Shown piece after piece: positions 51,193-59,076 of a DNA stretch of 64,000 bases (position 1 is the first letter of the stretch; each line of letters starts with the position of its first letter). Location of the stretch: positions 434,001 to 498,000 of the forward strand of contig NZ_JABJRC010000005.1 in the NCBI RefSeq assembly GCF_013131805.1, given 5' to 3'. A program made the position numbers and the translations under genes. Source of the stretch: Kribbella sandramycini (GTDB taxonomy: Bacteria; Actinomycetota; Actinomycetes; Propionibacteriales; Kribbellaceae). The notes below the pieces were generated by a model, which did not search any database, was not told the DNA's origin, and was given only the letters and a program-made list of their open reading frames with translations.

Positions 51193-51267
51193 CCGGATAA
51201 CTGTACCCAGAGGTACACACCCGGCTAGGTCTCCACCGACTGGACGGAACCGATAGTCTCGGGGTCT

Positions 51268-52311
51268 ATGAGCACGAGCGTCGCCATTGCGGTAATCACG
51301 TTTCGGCGGCCTGCTCTGTTACGAGGGTTGCTGGCGAGTTTGCAGGCGCAGGAACTGCCGGCGGGAGCGGATTACGCGGTCCGGATCGTGGTGGTCGACA
51401 ACGATGCCGACGCGACGGCGGCCGCGGTGGTGGCGGGGTTCGACGGGGGCCGGTATCCGATCGAGTCGGTGGTGGAGCCGGAGCCGGGGATCCCGTTCGC
51501 GCGGGAGCGGTCGGTGGAGCTCTGCTGGAACGACGATGCGCTGATCTTCGTGGACGACGACGAGGTCGCGCCGCCGGGGTGGCTGGCGACGTTGTTGCAG
51601 GCCTGGGAGACGAGCGGGGCCGACGTTGTCACCGGGCCGGTGAAGGGGAACCTGCCGGCCGGGGCGCCGGCTTGGAACCACTACAGCGATGTGCACGACT
51701 CGACCGGGCGGCATCCGACCGGGCTGGAGTTGCGGAAGGCGTACACGAACAACACGCTGGTCAGCCGCCGGGTCTACCACACGGTGACGCCCGGGTTTCA
51801 TCCCGCGTTCCGGTACACGGGGTCGTCGGATCTGCACTTCTTCCTGCGGGTGCACCGGGCCGGGTTCCGGATCGTGTGGTGCGAGGAGGCGTGTATCGCC
51901 GAAGAGGTACCGCCGGCGCGGACGACGCTGAGCTGGCTGGTCCGGCGGGCGTTCCGGAGCGGTAGCGGGGACACGATCAGCCGGTTGCTGATCCGCCCGG
52001 GCGCGGTGAGCTACGTGCTGGTGCTGGCCTATGCTTCGGCCCGGGTGGTCTCGGCGATCGGCTACGCGCTCGCCGGGCTGCTGCTCGGCCGGAAGACGCA
52101 TCTGCTCAAGGCGGTCCGCCGGTTCTTCTCCGGTATCGGCAGCCTGGCGGGCATAGTGGGGATCAATCATGACGAGTACCGGGAGCGGCACGGCGACGGT
52201 GGCGAGCCTGTGCCGGGCGATCTGGCAGGTGGAGGCGGAGCTGGGTCTCCTCGACTGGCAGATCCGGGGCATGCACCCGTGGCCGATCATCCGGATGCGC
52301 GTCTTCCATGA
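51268..52311 (+). CDS. Family 2 glycosyltransferase with run-on C-terminus
   Basis: A 347-residue GT-A type glycosyltransferase. It opens SVAIAVITFRRPALLRGLLASL, shows IVVVDNDADAT and the DxD-type FVDDDEVAPPGWL metal site, and ends the catalytic part with GSSDLHFFLRVHRAGFRIVW. A C-terminal hydrophobic stretch (AVSYVLVLAYASARVVSAIG) suggests membrane association. After GINHDEYRERHG the sequence becomes Gly/Pro-rich and overlaps the next gene out of frame for 143 nt. The natural stop may have been lost. Likely acts in surface polysaccharide synthesis with the next gene. Confidence 0.88.
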   Translation: MSTSVAIAVITFRRPALLRGLLASLQAQELPAGADYAVRIVVVDNDADATAAAVVAGFDGGRYPIESVVEPEPGIPFARERSVELCWNDDALIFVDDDEVAPPGWLATLLQAWETSGADVVTGPVKGNLPAGAPAWNHYSDVHDSTGRHPTGLELRKAYTNNTLVSRRVYHTVTPGFHPAFRYTGSSDLHFFLRVHRAGFRIVWCEEACIAEEVPPARTTLSWLVRRAFRSGSGDTISRLLIRPGAVSYVLVLAYASARVVSAIGYALAGLLLGRKTHLLKAVRRFFSGIGSLAGIVGINHDEYRERHGDGGEPVPGDLAGGGGAGSPRLADPGHAPVADHPDARLP

Positions 52312-53461
52312 GCTGACCCGCCGCAGCGGTATCCACGGTGTCCCGCATCCGGTACGCCGTTCCACCAGCGACAAACTCGGGCTGGTCGGCCGCCATGTCG
52401 CCGGGCTCGCAACCCGTAATCCGTTCGTCGGCCGGTACGACGCGATGGTGGTCCCGCATCCGCGGAAACCGGACGGTGTCGAGATCTACACCGACGAGCT
52501 CCGCGCCGCGCTCGGCCCGTCGACGCTGATCCTCGACTCCGGGATCAACGGCACCCCGCTCCCCGGCAGCCGGAATCTCGACTTCTTCACCTCCGCGGCC
52601 GGCGCCGTCCACGCGCGGGCCGCCGACGACCGCGGCATCACGACCGCCCTCCAGGAGCTGACGGGCGTCGTCGTACCGACGAGTGCGCTGCTGGCGCGCG
52701 AGGTCCCGAAGCACCTGCGGTTGCGAGCGCTCTATCGCGCGCTGCTCAAGCGGCACGGCATCAAGACCGTGTACGTCGTCGTCGCGTACTTCCATCAGCA
52801 CATCGTCGGCGCGGCCCGCGACCTCGGCATCCGGGTCGTCGAGCTGCAGCACGGCGCGATCAGTCCGTTCCACCTCGGCTACAGCTACCCCGGCCGCCCG
52901 GCCGTCGCGGATCAGCCCGACGAGCTGTGGTGCTTCGGCGATTACTGGACGGACGTCGCCGAGCTGCCGGCCGGGATGCGGACGGAGGTCGTCGGCGCGC
53001 CGTACCTGCCGACTGCCACCGCGAAGGACCCGAAGCTGGCGGTCTTCCTGTCCCAAGGCACGACCGGCCACGGGTTGCTCCAGATCGCCGAGACCGTCGC
53101 CAAGGCGCATCCTGAGCTGACCATCCAGTTCCGCCTGCACCCGAGTGAGCATGCGGCCGACTACACGATGCCGGCCGGGGTCGAGCTCTCCACCGGCGGC
53201 AACACGCTCGATCTGCTGGCACAGGCGACGTACCAGGTCGGGGTTTCGACGACGGCGCTGTTCGAAGGGATGGCGCTGGGCTGCCGGACGGCGGTCGCCG
53301 AGCTGCCCGGTCACGAATACCTCGCCGGGCCGATCGCCCGCGGTCATGCGCTACTGCTGACGACGCCCGAGCAGCTCACCGATGCGCCGGTCTGTCCGAC
53401 CCCCGAGACGTACTACGCACCGAGCCGGATCGAGCAGCTGATTGTCGGTGCGGCCTCCTAG
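52169..53461 (+). CDS. Putative surface-polysaccharide biosynthesis protein
   Basis: A 430-residue soluble protein. The N-terminal block (CRAIWQVEAELGLLDWQIRGMHPWPIIRMRVFHEL, shown as ELGLLDWQIRGMHPWPIIRM) resembles bacterial surface-glycan proteins. The C-terminal half has GT-B-like features (VVELQHGAISPFHLGYSYPG, VFLSQGTTGHGLLQIAE, TIQFRLHPSEHA, YQVGVSTTALFEGMALGCRTAV), as in polysialyl- or capsule-type transferases. Exact reaction unknown. ATG 52169 is supported because the conserved N-terminal block lies within the overlap with the glycosyltransferase, so that overlap is not an artefact of this start. Confidence 0.75.
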   Translation: MTSTGSGTATVASLCRAIWQVEAELGLLDWQIRGMHPWPIIRMRVFHELTRRSGIHGVPHPVRRSTSDKLGLVGRHVAGLATRNPFVGRYDAMVVPHPRKPDGVEIYTDELRAALGPSTLILDSGINGTPLPGSRNLDFFTSAAGAVHARAADDRGITTALQELTGVVVPTSALLAREVPKHLRLRALYRALLKRHGIKTVYVVVAYFHQHIVGAARDLGIRVVELQHGAISPFHLGYSYPGRPAVADQPDELWCFGDYWTDVAELPAGMRTEVVGAPYLPTATAKDPKLAVFLSQGTTGHGLLQIAETVAKAHPELTIQFRLHPSEHAADYTMPAGVELSTGGNTLDLLAQATYQVGVSTTALFEGMALGCRTAVAELPGHEYLAGPIARGHALLLTTPEQLTDAPVCPTPETYYAPSRIEQLIVGAAS

Positions 53462-53471
53462 CGTTCGTGCC

Positions 53472-54416
53472 ATGCGGACTGTGGAGCTGGGCCGGACGGG
53501 GTTGGAAGTCAGCAGACTGGGCCTGGGGCTCGCGTCCCTAGGCGGCATGTTCGCCGCCGTCCCCGAGCCGCAGGCGATCGCGACGATCGACCGGGCCTGG
53601 GAGCTCGGCATCCGACTGTTCGACACTGCGCCCGTGTACGGCTACGGCCGGTCCGAGCAGCGCGCCGGGCTGGCCTTGCGCGGCCGCCCGCGGGGGCGCT
53701 TCGTGCTCTCGACCAAGGTCGGCCGGCTGATCGAGCCGGGCGGCCCGGACATCCAGCCGATCTGGGCCGAGCCGCCGGTCGGCCTCGGCCCGCGTCTCGA
53801 CTACTCGTACGCCGCCGTCATCCGCTCGTTCGAAGCCAGCCTGGAGCGAATGGGGATCGACCGGATCGACATCCTGCACATCCACGACCCTGATCTCGAC
53901 TTCGCGACGGCGTCCACCGAGGCCCTGCGAGCGCTGCGCGAGCTGCGCGGGCGCGGCACCATCCGGGCGATCTCGCTCGGGATCAACCACGCGGACGTCG
54001 CCGCCCGGTTCCTCCGCGAGACCGGGGCCGACGGTCCGGATGTGATCCTCCTCGCCGGGCGGTACAGCCTGCTCGACCAGAGCGCGACCGAGGAGCTGCT
54101 ACCGCTCTGCGAGAAGCTGGGCGTCGCCGTCCTCGCGGCGGGCGTGTTCCAGGGCGGTGTGCTGGCCGACACCGCGGCGGGCGCGCCGCACGGGTATGCG
54201 AAGGTCCCACCGGCGCTGCTGGAACGGATCGATCAGCTCCGCGCGCTGTGCCATCGGTACGACGTGCCGCTGCTCGCCGCGGCCGTGCAGTTCCCGTTGC
54301 GGCATCCCGTCGTACCGGCCGTGGTCGTCGGCGCGCGTACCCCGCAGGAGATCACCGAGGTCGCCGCTTGGCTCGAGCACGACATTCCGGAGGCGTTCTG
54401 GGCGCAGCTGCTCTAA
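53472..54416 (+). CDS. Aldo/keto reductase (aldose dehydrogenase type)
   Basis: A 314-residue NAD(P)-dependent aldo/keto reductase. RTVELGRTGLEVSRLGLGLASLG at the start, FDTAPVYGYGRSEQRAGLAL (catalytic Asp and Tyr), FVLSTKVGRL (Lys), DILHIHDPDLD (His) and QFPLRHPVVPAVVVGARTPQE (cofactor region) are all present. The group contains D-threo-aldose and L-fucose dehydrogenases. It is followed by a YCII gene and lies near the LacI-controlled sugar operon, so it may share in sugar oxidation; this is inference. Start at ATG 53472, 10 nt after the previous stop. Confidence 0.92.
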   Translation: MRTVELGRTGLEVSRLGLGLASLGGMFAAVPEPQAIATIDRAWELGIRLFDTAPVYGYGRSEQRAGLALRGRPRGRFVLSTKVGRLIEPGGPDIQPIWAEPPVGLGPRLDYSYAAVIRSFEASLERMGIDRIDILHIHDPDLDFATASTEALRALRELRGRGTIRAISLGINHADVAARFLRETGADGPDVILLAGRYSLLDQSATEELLPLCEKLGVAVLAAGVFQGGVLADTAAGAPHGYAKVPPALLERIDQLRALCHRYDVPLLAAAVQFPLRHPVVPAVVVGARTPQEITEVAAWLEHDIPEAFWAQLL

Positions 54417-54426
54417 GGTCAGCCCT

Positions 54427-54771
54427 ATGCGGTTCATGCTGCTCCACAAGACGAACGACGCGCTCGAAGCGGGCAACCCGCCGGACTCGGAAATCCTGGC
54501 CCGGGCGGACGCCGTCCTCGAGGAGATGCGTCAGGCCGGCGTGCTCGAGGTCGCCGAGGGGCTGATGCCGAGCTCGCGCGGCGCCCGCATCTCCGTGGCC
54601 CAGCCGGGCCCGCCGCGGGTCGTCGACGGCCCGTTCGCGGAGACCAAAGAGCTCGTGGCCGGACTGTCGATCATCCGCGTCGACTCCAAGCAGGACGCCG
54701 TCCGCTGGGCGCTGCGGTTCGCCGAGGCCGATCCGTACACCGAGATCGACATCCTGGAGATCGCTGGTTAA
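54427..54771 (+). CDS. YCII-related (DGPF-type) protein
   Basis: A 114-residue protein with the YCII/DGPF pattern: MRFMLLHKTNDALEAGNPP at the start, VVDGPFAETKELVAGLSIIRV with the DGPF signature, and a final VRWALRFAEADPYTEIDILEI. Such small alpha-beta proteins are common in actinomycetes and often regulatory or of unknown role. It begins 10 nt after the aldo/keto reductase and ends in a TTAA that also contains the stop codon of the opposing LacI gene. Confidence 0.9.
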   Translation: MRFMLLHKTNDALEAGNPPDSEILARADAVLEEMRQAGVLEVAEGLMPSSRGARISVAQPGPPRVVDGPFAETKELVAGLSIIRVDSKQDAVRWALRFAEADPYTEIDILEIAG

Positions 54772-55775
54772 CGCGCGGCCGGGCCGGTGGTCTCGTGGAT
54801 CAGGAGCTCCATCGGCAGCAGTTTCGGCTCGGTGTCGGGGCTGCCGGTCATCAGGCGTTCGAGAAGTTCGGCAGCCTGCCGGCCCAGGTCGTCCCGCGGC
54901 ATCGCGACCGTGGTGAGCGTGGCTTGGCCCGACCAGTCGAGGGAGAGGTTGTCGAAGCCGACCACTGATAGCTCGGTCGGGACGTCGACACCCAACTGGC
55001 GATAGCGGGCCAGCGCGCCTTGGGCGACCAGGTCGTTGTAGGTGACCACCGCGGTGGCCCCGGCGGCGAGTGCCTGTTCGGCTGCTGCCCCGCCGTCCGC
55101 GGCCGTTGCGCCGGCCGGGATGACGGTGACGCGCAGGCCGAAGGCCGCGGCCGCTTCGAGGGCGCGGATGCGCTCACCGTTGGCCCAGGACGCCTCCGGG
55201 CCGCTGAGGTAGGCGACGTCGCGGTGGCCGAGCTGGGCGAGATGTCCGCAGATGGACGTCGTACCGCCGTAGAAGTCGACCGAGATCGCCGGGACGGCGA
55301 GGCCCGGGACGATCCGGTTGACCAGGACCATCGGGTGCGCACGGGCGACCAGCTCGGCGAGCTGGTCGCGACGCATCCGGGGTGAGCAGAGCAGGAGGCC
55401 GTCGCAGCTGCGGAGCAGGTCGGCGACCAGCTCCGGCTCGACGGCGGGGTTCTCCTCGGACTCCATGATCATCACCCGATGGCCGTTCGCCCGGGCCACG
55501 GCGCTGACGGCCTTGAGGATCTCCGGGAAGTACGGATTGGCGAGGTCGGGGACCAGGACGCCGATCGTCCCCCAACGCCCTTTCGCCAGCCCTTGGGCGG
55601 CGGCGTTCGGGTGGTAGCCGAGGGTCCGGACGGCGGCCTGGACGCGACCGGCGAGCACCGCGTCGACCTTCGCCGTCCCGTTCAGGACGCGCGAGACCGT
55701 CGCCGGGGACACCCCGGCCGCGTGCCCCACGTCGGTGATCGTGACCCGCTGCGTGCGCGCTCGCGACTGTCTCAC
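54768..55775 (-). CDS. LacI-family transcriptional regulator
   Basis: A 335-residue LacI/GalR repressor. The HTH (VTITDVGHAAGVSPATVSRVLNG) and hinge (PNAAAQGLAKGRWGTIGVLVPDL) are typical, followed by the periplasmic-binding-protein fold. It starts at GTG 55775 behind AGGAGG; longer in-frame starts add sequence unlike LacI members, and GTG 55745 is a shorter choice. It is divergent from the 55933 operon, and two LacI-type operator palindromes lie between. The effector is probably a sugar handled by that operon. Confidence 0.93.
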   Translation of the reverse strand: MRQSRARTQRVTITDVGHAAGVSPATVSRVLNGTAKVDAVLAGRVQAAVRTLGYHPNAAAQGLAKGRWGTIGVLVPDLANPYFPEILKAVSAVARANGHRVMIMESEENPAVEPELVADLLRSCDGLLLCSPRMRRDQLAELVARAHPMVLVNRIVPGLAVPAISVDFYGGTTSICGHLAQLGHRDVAYLSGPEASWANGERIRALEAAAAFGLRVTVIPAGATAADGGAAAEQALAAGATAVVTYNDLVAQGALARYRQLGVDVPTELSVVGFDNLSLDWSGQATLTTVAMPRDDLGRQAAELLERLMTGSPDTEPKLLPMELLIHETTGPAAR

Positions 55776-55837
55776 CTCCTCCTGAAAGCCCTTCCTCAGA
55801 ATCGCTAATCCACAGGTAATGCACAACCTGTAGATAT

Positions 55838-55849
55838 GAAACCGCTTTC
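55838..55849. promoter_or_regulatory. LacI-type operator GAAACCGCTTTC
   Basis: GAAACCGCTTTC is a near-perfect palindrome with a central CG-type core, of the catabolite/LacI operator form. It lies 63 nt upstream of the LacI start and 84 nt before the divergent operon. A further inverted repeat, ACAGGT-N8-ACCTGT (55812-55831), lies next to it. Confidence 0.5.
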
Positions 55850-55896
55850 TCAGCTCTTGCCGGGGGCGACCCGCCGTTCTACTCTGATCGGGAATT

Positions 55897-55910
55897 GGCA
55901 AGCGTTTACC
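55897..55910. promoter_or_regulatory. LacI-type operator GGCAAGCGTTTACC
   Basis: GGCAAGCGTTTACC has the typical LacI operator form GGYAAxCG-xTTRCC, centred on CG at 55903-55904. It lies 23 nt before the GTG of the sugar operon, so it could overlap that promoter. With 55838-55849 it is 60 bp apart, close to six helical turns, which would allow looping. Confidence 0.6.
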
Positions 55911-55932
55911 GTCAGATTGAGGAGACCGGTCT

Positions 55933-57015
55933 GTGAGTCACGGCGTGTTCGCGTACACCTGGGATCTGGTCGGCGATCCGGCCGCGGCCGAGCGGATCGC
56001 CGGGCTCGGAGTCGACACGGTGACGCTGCAGGCGGCGTACCACGCCGTCCGCGGGATCACGCCGTTCCACCCGACGCACCGCGTCGTCCACGCTGCGCAC
56101 GCCGCGGCGTACTTCCCGATCCGCGACGCCGCGTGGGGCGGACTGCGACCGCTCGTCCCCAGCTGGGGTGTGGATAACCCGGACCGCTTCGGGACGGCGG
56201 CGCGGGCGCTGCGGTCGGCCGGGCTCGGGGTCGAGGCCTGGCTCGTGCTCACCCATTCGTCCGCCGTCGGGGCTGCGCATCCGGAGATGACCGTGCAGAA
56301 CGCGTACGGCGAGCGCTACGGGTATGCGCTGTGCCCGTCGCACGAGTCTGTCCGCTCCTATGCGCTGACACTGATTCGGGAGGTCGTCGAGCAGTACGAC
56401 GTCGACGCCTTGATGCTCGAGGCCTGCGGCTGGCTCGGCTTCGACCACGGGAGCCTGCACGAGAAGACCGAGGGCGCCGAGTTGTCGGTGAACGCCCGCC
56501 GCCTGCTGTCGATCTGCTTCTGCGCCGCCTGCCGGTCGGCGCTCGGCTCAGCAGCCGATCCGCTCGCCGCCTCCGTTCGTGAAGCGGTCGACGCCGAGCT
56601 CCGCGGCGACCGCCCGGCCGTTCTCCCGCCCGCCGACGCCCTCCTCGCCCACCGCGCCGCCGTCATCGGTGAGCTGGTTCGCGAGGCGAAGACGCTGGCC
56701 GGCGATCGTCGGTTGTTGCTGATGGCAACCGACGACCCGTGGGTGACCGGGCCGGATGTCGGTGTCGACCTGCCGGCGCACGCGCCGGATGCCTACGTCC
56801 TGAAGTGCTGGGGTGAGGTCGGAACGGCTGCCCGGCAGGTGAAGGCCGCGGCCGCGCGCACCGACGTCCCGCTGATCGCGAACGTGACGGTGCTGGAGGA
56901 GCGTTGGGACGGGGTGGAAGAACTGCTGGAAGCGGGCGCGAGCGAGATTCGCTACTACCACGCGGGCCTGGCCTCGAAGAACCGTTTGCAACGGATCCGA
57001 GAGGCGTCGGCATGA
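55933..57015 (+). CDS. TIM-barrel-like protein of LacI-controlled sugar operon
   Basis: A 360-residue soluble protein. The pattern VFAYTWDLVGDPAAAERIAGLGVDTVTLQAAYH, GLGVEAWLVLTHSS, YALTLIREVVEQYDVDALMLEAC and YYHAGLAS suggests a barrel of the glycoside-hydrolase type. A CFCAAC motif (about residue 195) may bind metal or form a disulfide. The GTG at 55933 has GAGGAGAC upstream. It overlaps the dehydrogenase gene by 4 nt. The family is not one I can name; operon context with LacI, a dehydrogenase and an alginate lyase suggests carbohydrate or uronate breakdown. Confidence 0.75.
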   Translation: MSHGVFAYTWDLVGDPAAAERIAGLGVDTVTLQAAYHAVRGITPFHPTHRVVHAAHAAAYFPIRDAAWGGLRPLVPSWGVDNPDRFGTAARALRSAGLGVEAWLVLTHSSAVGAAHPEMTVQNAYGERYGYALCPSHESVRSYALTLIREVVEQYDVDALMLEACGWLGFDHGSLHEKTEGAELSVNARRLLSICFCAACRSALGSAADPLAASVREAVDAELRGDRPAVLPPADALLAHRAAVIGELVREAKTLAGDRRLLLMATDDPWVTGPDVGVDLPAHAPDAYVLKCWGEVGTAARQVKAAAARTDVPLIANVTVLEERWDGVEELLEAGASEIRYYHAGLASKNRLQRIREASA

Positions 57016-57962
57016 ACGTCACGCTGGTACTTCTGCAGCCTGCAACTCCGGAGACGGCCGACTGGCCGGGCCGGTTGGAGGCGGCGCTTCCTGGGCTACG
57101 GGTTGTTCGTGAGGTGGAGGCGCTTCCGGAGGCGGATGCGGTCTATGGGGTGCTGCCTGCGGAGTTGCTGGCGACTTGCCGGCAGCTCAGGTGGTTGCAG
57201 GCGCCGCAGGCCGGCCCGGCGCCGGAGTTCTACTACCCCGAGCTGGTGACGCATCAGGTCGTGGTGACGAACATGCGCGACACGTACACGGATCATGTGG
57301 CGGCGCATACGTTGGCTCTGGTCTTGGGGATGGCGCGGGGGTTGCCGCGGTACGTGCGCGCCCAGCAGTCCGCGACGTGGGCTCCGGATTGGGATCCGGG
57401 GAGTGTGCTGGTGCTCGGGGAGTCGCGGGTGCTGGTGGTTGGAGCAGGCGCGGTGGGGGCCGAGATCGGCCGGTTGTTGAGCGAGTTCGGGGCTCGGGTC
57501 GAGGGGGTTGATCCGCGGGTCACGGAGCCGCCGCCGGGGTTTGCGCGGGTGCGACCGGTCGACGAGTTGGACGACGCGCTGCCGGACGCCGATGTCGTCG
57601 TACTGACCGTCCCGCACACACCTGCGACCGAGGGGTTGATCGACGCCGCGCGGCTGCGGCAGTTCAAGCCGGGCGCGCTGTTCGTGAACGTGGGGCGTGG
57701 GCCGACGGTCCGGCTCGACGACCTCGATCAGGCTTTGCAGGACGGCCGGCTGCGTGGTGCGGCACTCGATGTGTTCGAGACCGAGCCGCTGCCCGCCGAC
57801 CATCCGCTCTGGGCCCGGCCCGAGGTGCTGATCACGCCACATGTGGCGGGCGCCGGGCCGCACGCCGAAGAACGCCGCTTCGCCGTACTGCTGGAGAACG
57901 CACGCCGATTCCTCGCTGGGGAACCGTTGATCAACCAGGTCGACAAGGCCCAGCGCTATTGA
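57012..57962 (+). CDS. D-2-hydroxyacid dehydrogenase, NAD-dependent
   Basis: A 316-residue D-isomer-specific 2-hydroxyacid dehydrogenase. The Rossmann motif is VLVVGAGAVGAEIGRLLSEFG. Catalytic blocks are VLTVPHTPATEGLI, FVNVGRGPTVRLDDL (Arg), ALDVFETEPLPADHPLW (Glu) and LITPHVAG (His). The N-terminal domain is present from MNVTLVLLQPATPE. ATG 57012 overlaps the previous stop. It may reduce or oxidise a 2-keto or 2-hydroxy acid derived from a sugar; the substrate is unknown. Confidence 0.93.
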   Translation: MNVTLVLLQPATPETADWPGRLEAALPGLRVVREVEALPEADAVYGVLPAELLATCRQLRWLQAPQAGPAPEFYYPELVTHQVVVTNMRDTYTDHVAAHTLALVLGMARGLPRYVRAQQSATWAPDWDPGSVLVLGESRVLVVGAGAVGAEIGRLLSEFGARVEGVDPRVTEPPPGFARVRPVDELDDALPDADVVVLTVPHTPATEGLIDAARLRQFKPGALFVNVGRGPTVRLDDLDQALQDGRLRGAALDVFETEPLPADHPLWARPEVLITPHVAGAGPHAEERRFAVLLENARRFLAGEPLINQVDKAQRY

Positions 57963-57992
57963 CAGGTAGGACCCGCCCCGAAGGAGAACCGC

Positions 57993-58742
57993 ATGTTCGT
58001 CCGATCACTCCTCACCGCCGCCCTCGTGAGCGCCACGGCCCTCACCGGTACGGCGACCGCAGCCCCGGCCGCCTGTTCAGTACCTGGTGACGTACTGAAC
58101 CTGACCAACTGGACGCTGCAACTGCCCGTCGACGACCCGAACCAGTCCGGCACGCAGGTCCGCCAGGTGCGGCAGCCGCAGCTCGACAGCTTCGAGCTGT
58201 CGCCCTGGTTCAACGACCAGCCGAACTGCAACGGCGTCCGCTTCCGGAACGCCGTCAACGGCGTGACCACGCCGAACACGACGTACGCCCGCTCCGAGCT
58301 GCGCGAGATGAACGGCTCGTCGGCCGCCTCCTGGTCGTCGACGTCCGGTACGCACACACTCGTCATCGACCAGGCCATCACCCGTCGGCCGAACGACAAA
58401 CCGCAGGTCGTCGCCGGGCAGATCCACAACGGCAACGACATGGCGACCTTCCGCCTGAACGGCTCCAGCCTGTACGTGACCGACGAGAACAACTCCAGCT
58501 ACAAGCTGATCACCAGCAACTACCAGCTGGGCACCAGGTTCCAGGCGAAGTTCGTGGTCGGCAACGGCTCGATCAAGGCGTACTACAACAACGTGCTGCA
58601 GGCAACGATCCCGAAGTCGTTCACCGGCGGCTACTTCAAGGCCGGCGTCTACACGCAGGCCAACTGCACGAACTCCTCGCCGTGTGACACCAGCAACTAC
58701 GGCGAGGTCGTCGTCTACAACGTGAGCGTCAGCCACAGCTGA
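57993..58742 (+). CDS. Secreted polysaccharide lyase family 7 (alginate lyase)
   Basis: A 249-residue secreted enzyme with a Sec signal peptide (residues 1-24, ending TATAAPA). The three PL7 signatures are complete: R100-S-E-L-R-E (ARSELREM), Q143-I-H145 (VAGQIHNGN) and Y214-F-K-A-G-V-Y-T-Q. PL7 enzymes cleave mannuronate/guluronate polymers by beta-elimination; Q-I-H versus Q-V-H is linked in this family to guluronate preference, so a poly-G tendency is possible. It starts 30 nt after the dehydrogenase behind AAGGAGAA. A strong hairpin follows the gene. Confidence 0.94.
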   Translation: MFVRSLLTAALVSATALTGTATAAPAACSVPGDVLNLTNWTLQLPVDDPNQSGTQVRQVRQPQLDSFELSPWFNDQPNCNGVRFRNAVNGVTTPNTTYARSELREMNGSSAASWSSTSGTHTLVIDQAITRRPNDKPQVVAGQIHNGNDMATFRLNGSSLYVTDENNSSYKLITSNYQLGTRFQAKFVVGNGSIKAYYNNVLQATIPKSFTGGYFKAGVYTQANCTNSSPCDTSNYGEVVVYNVSVSHS

Positions 58743-58750
58743 GGCTGCTG

Positions 58751-58779
58751 ACTCCGGGGGCCGCGCCGGCCCCCGGAGT
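58751..58779. terminator. Bidirectional hairpin terminator after alginate lyase
   Basis: ACTCCGGGGGCC (58751-58762) and GGCCCCCGGAGT (58768-58779) form a perfect 12-bp stem with a 5-nt loop. It lies between the converging alginate lyase and ABM genes, 8 nt after the lyase stop. Confidence 0.85.
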
Positions 58780-58781
58780 AC

Positions 58782-59066
58782 TCAATCGATCGTCCCCTCT
58801 TCCGCTGTCACCAGCGAGTCGATCGCGGCGAAGAAGCGGGCGATACCGGGCAGGTTGCCGCCCTTTTCGCGGGAGGCGGCGAAGTCCTCGGCGGTCTCCC
58901 ACTCGACGATGTCGAGCCATTCGTCGTTCGGCAGGCGGACCAGGCGCGCGTTCCGGAAGCCGGCGCGGTCGGTCGCGAAGTCCGCCAGCATGTCGGCCCG
59001 CGCCGCGAGCAGCTCCTCGGCCTGCTCCGGCCGGACGCGGAAGCGGGTCAGTTCGACGGTGGTCAT
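58782..59066 (-). CDS. ABM-domain (antibiotic biosynthesis monooxygenase-like) protein
   Basis: A 94-residue dimeric-barrel protein: TTVELTRFRVRPEQAEELLAARADMLADF, then FRNARLVRLPNDEWLDIVEWETAEDFAAS and a C-terminal helix. It matches the ABM fold in length and order of strands. Members include heme-degrading and quinol oxygenases as well as proteins of unknown role. It is encoded 10 nt after the vWA gene stop on the same strand, so it may be the last gene of that operon. Confidence 0.85.
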   Translation of the reverse strand: MTTVELTRFRVRPEQAEELLAARADMLADFATDRAGFRNARLVRLPNDEWLDIVEWETAEDFAASREKGGNLPGIARFFAAIDSLVTAEEGTID

Positions 59067-59076
59067 CGGGTTCCTC

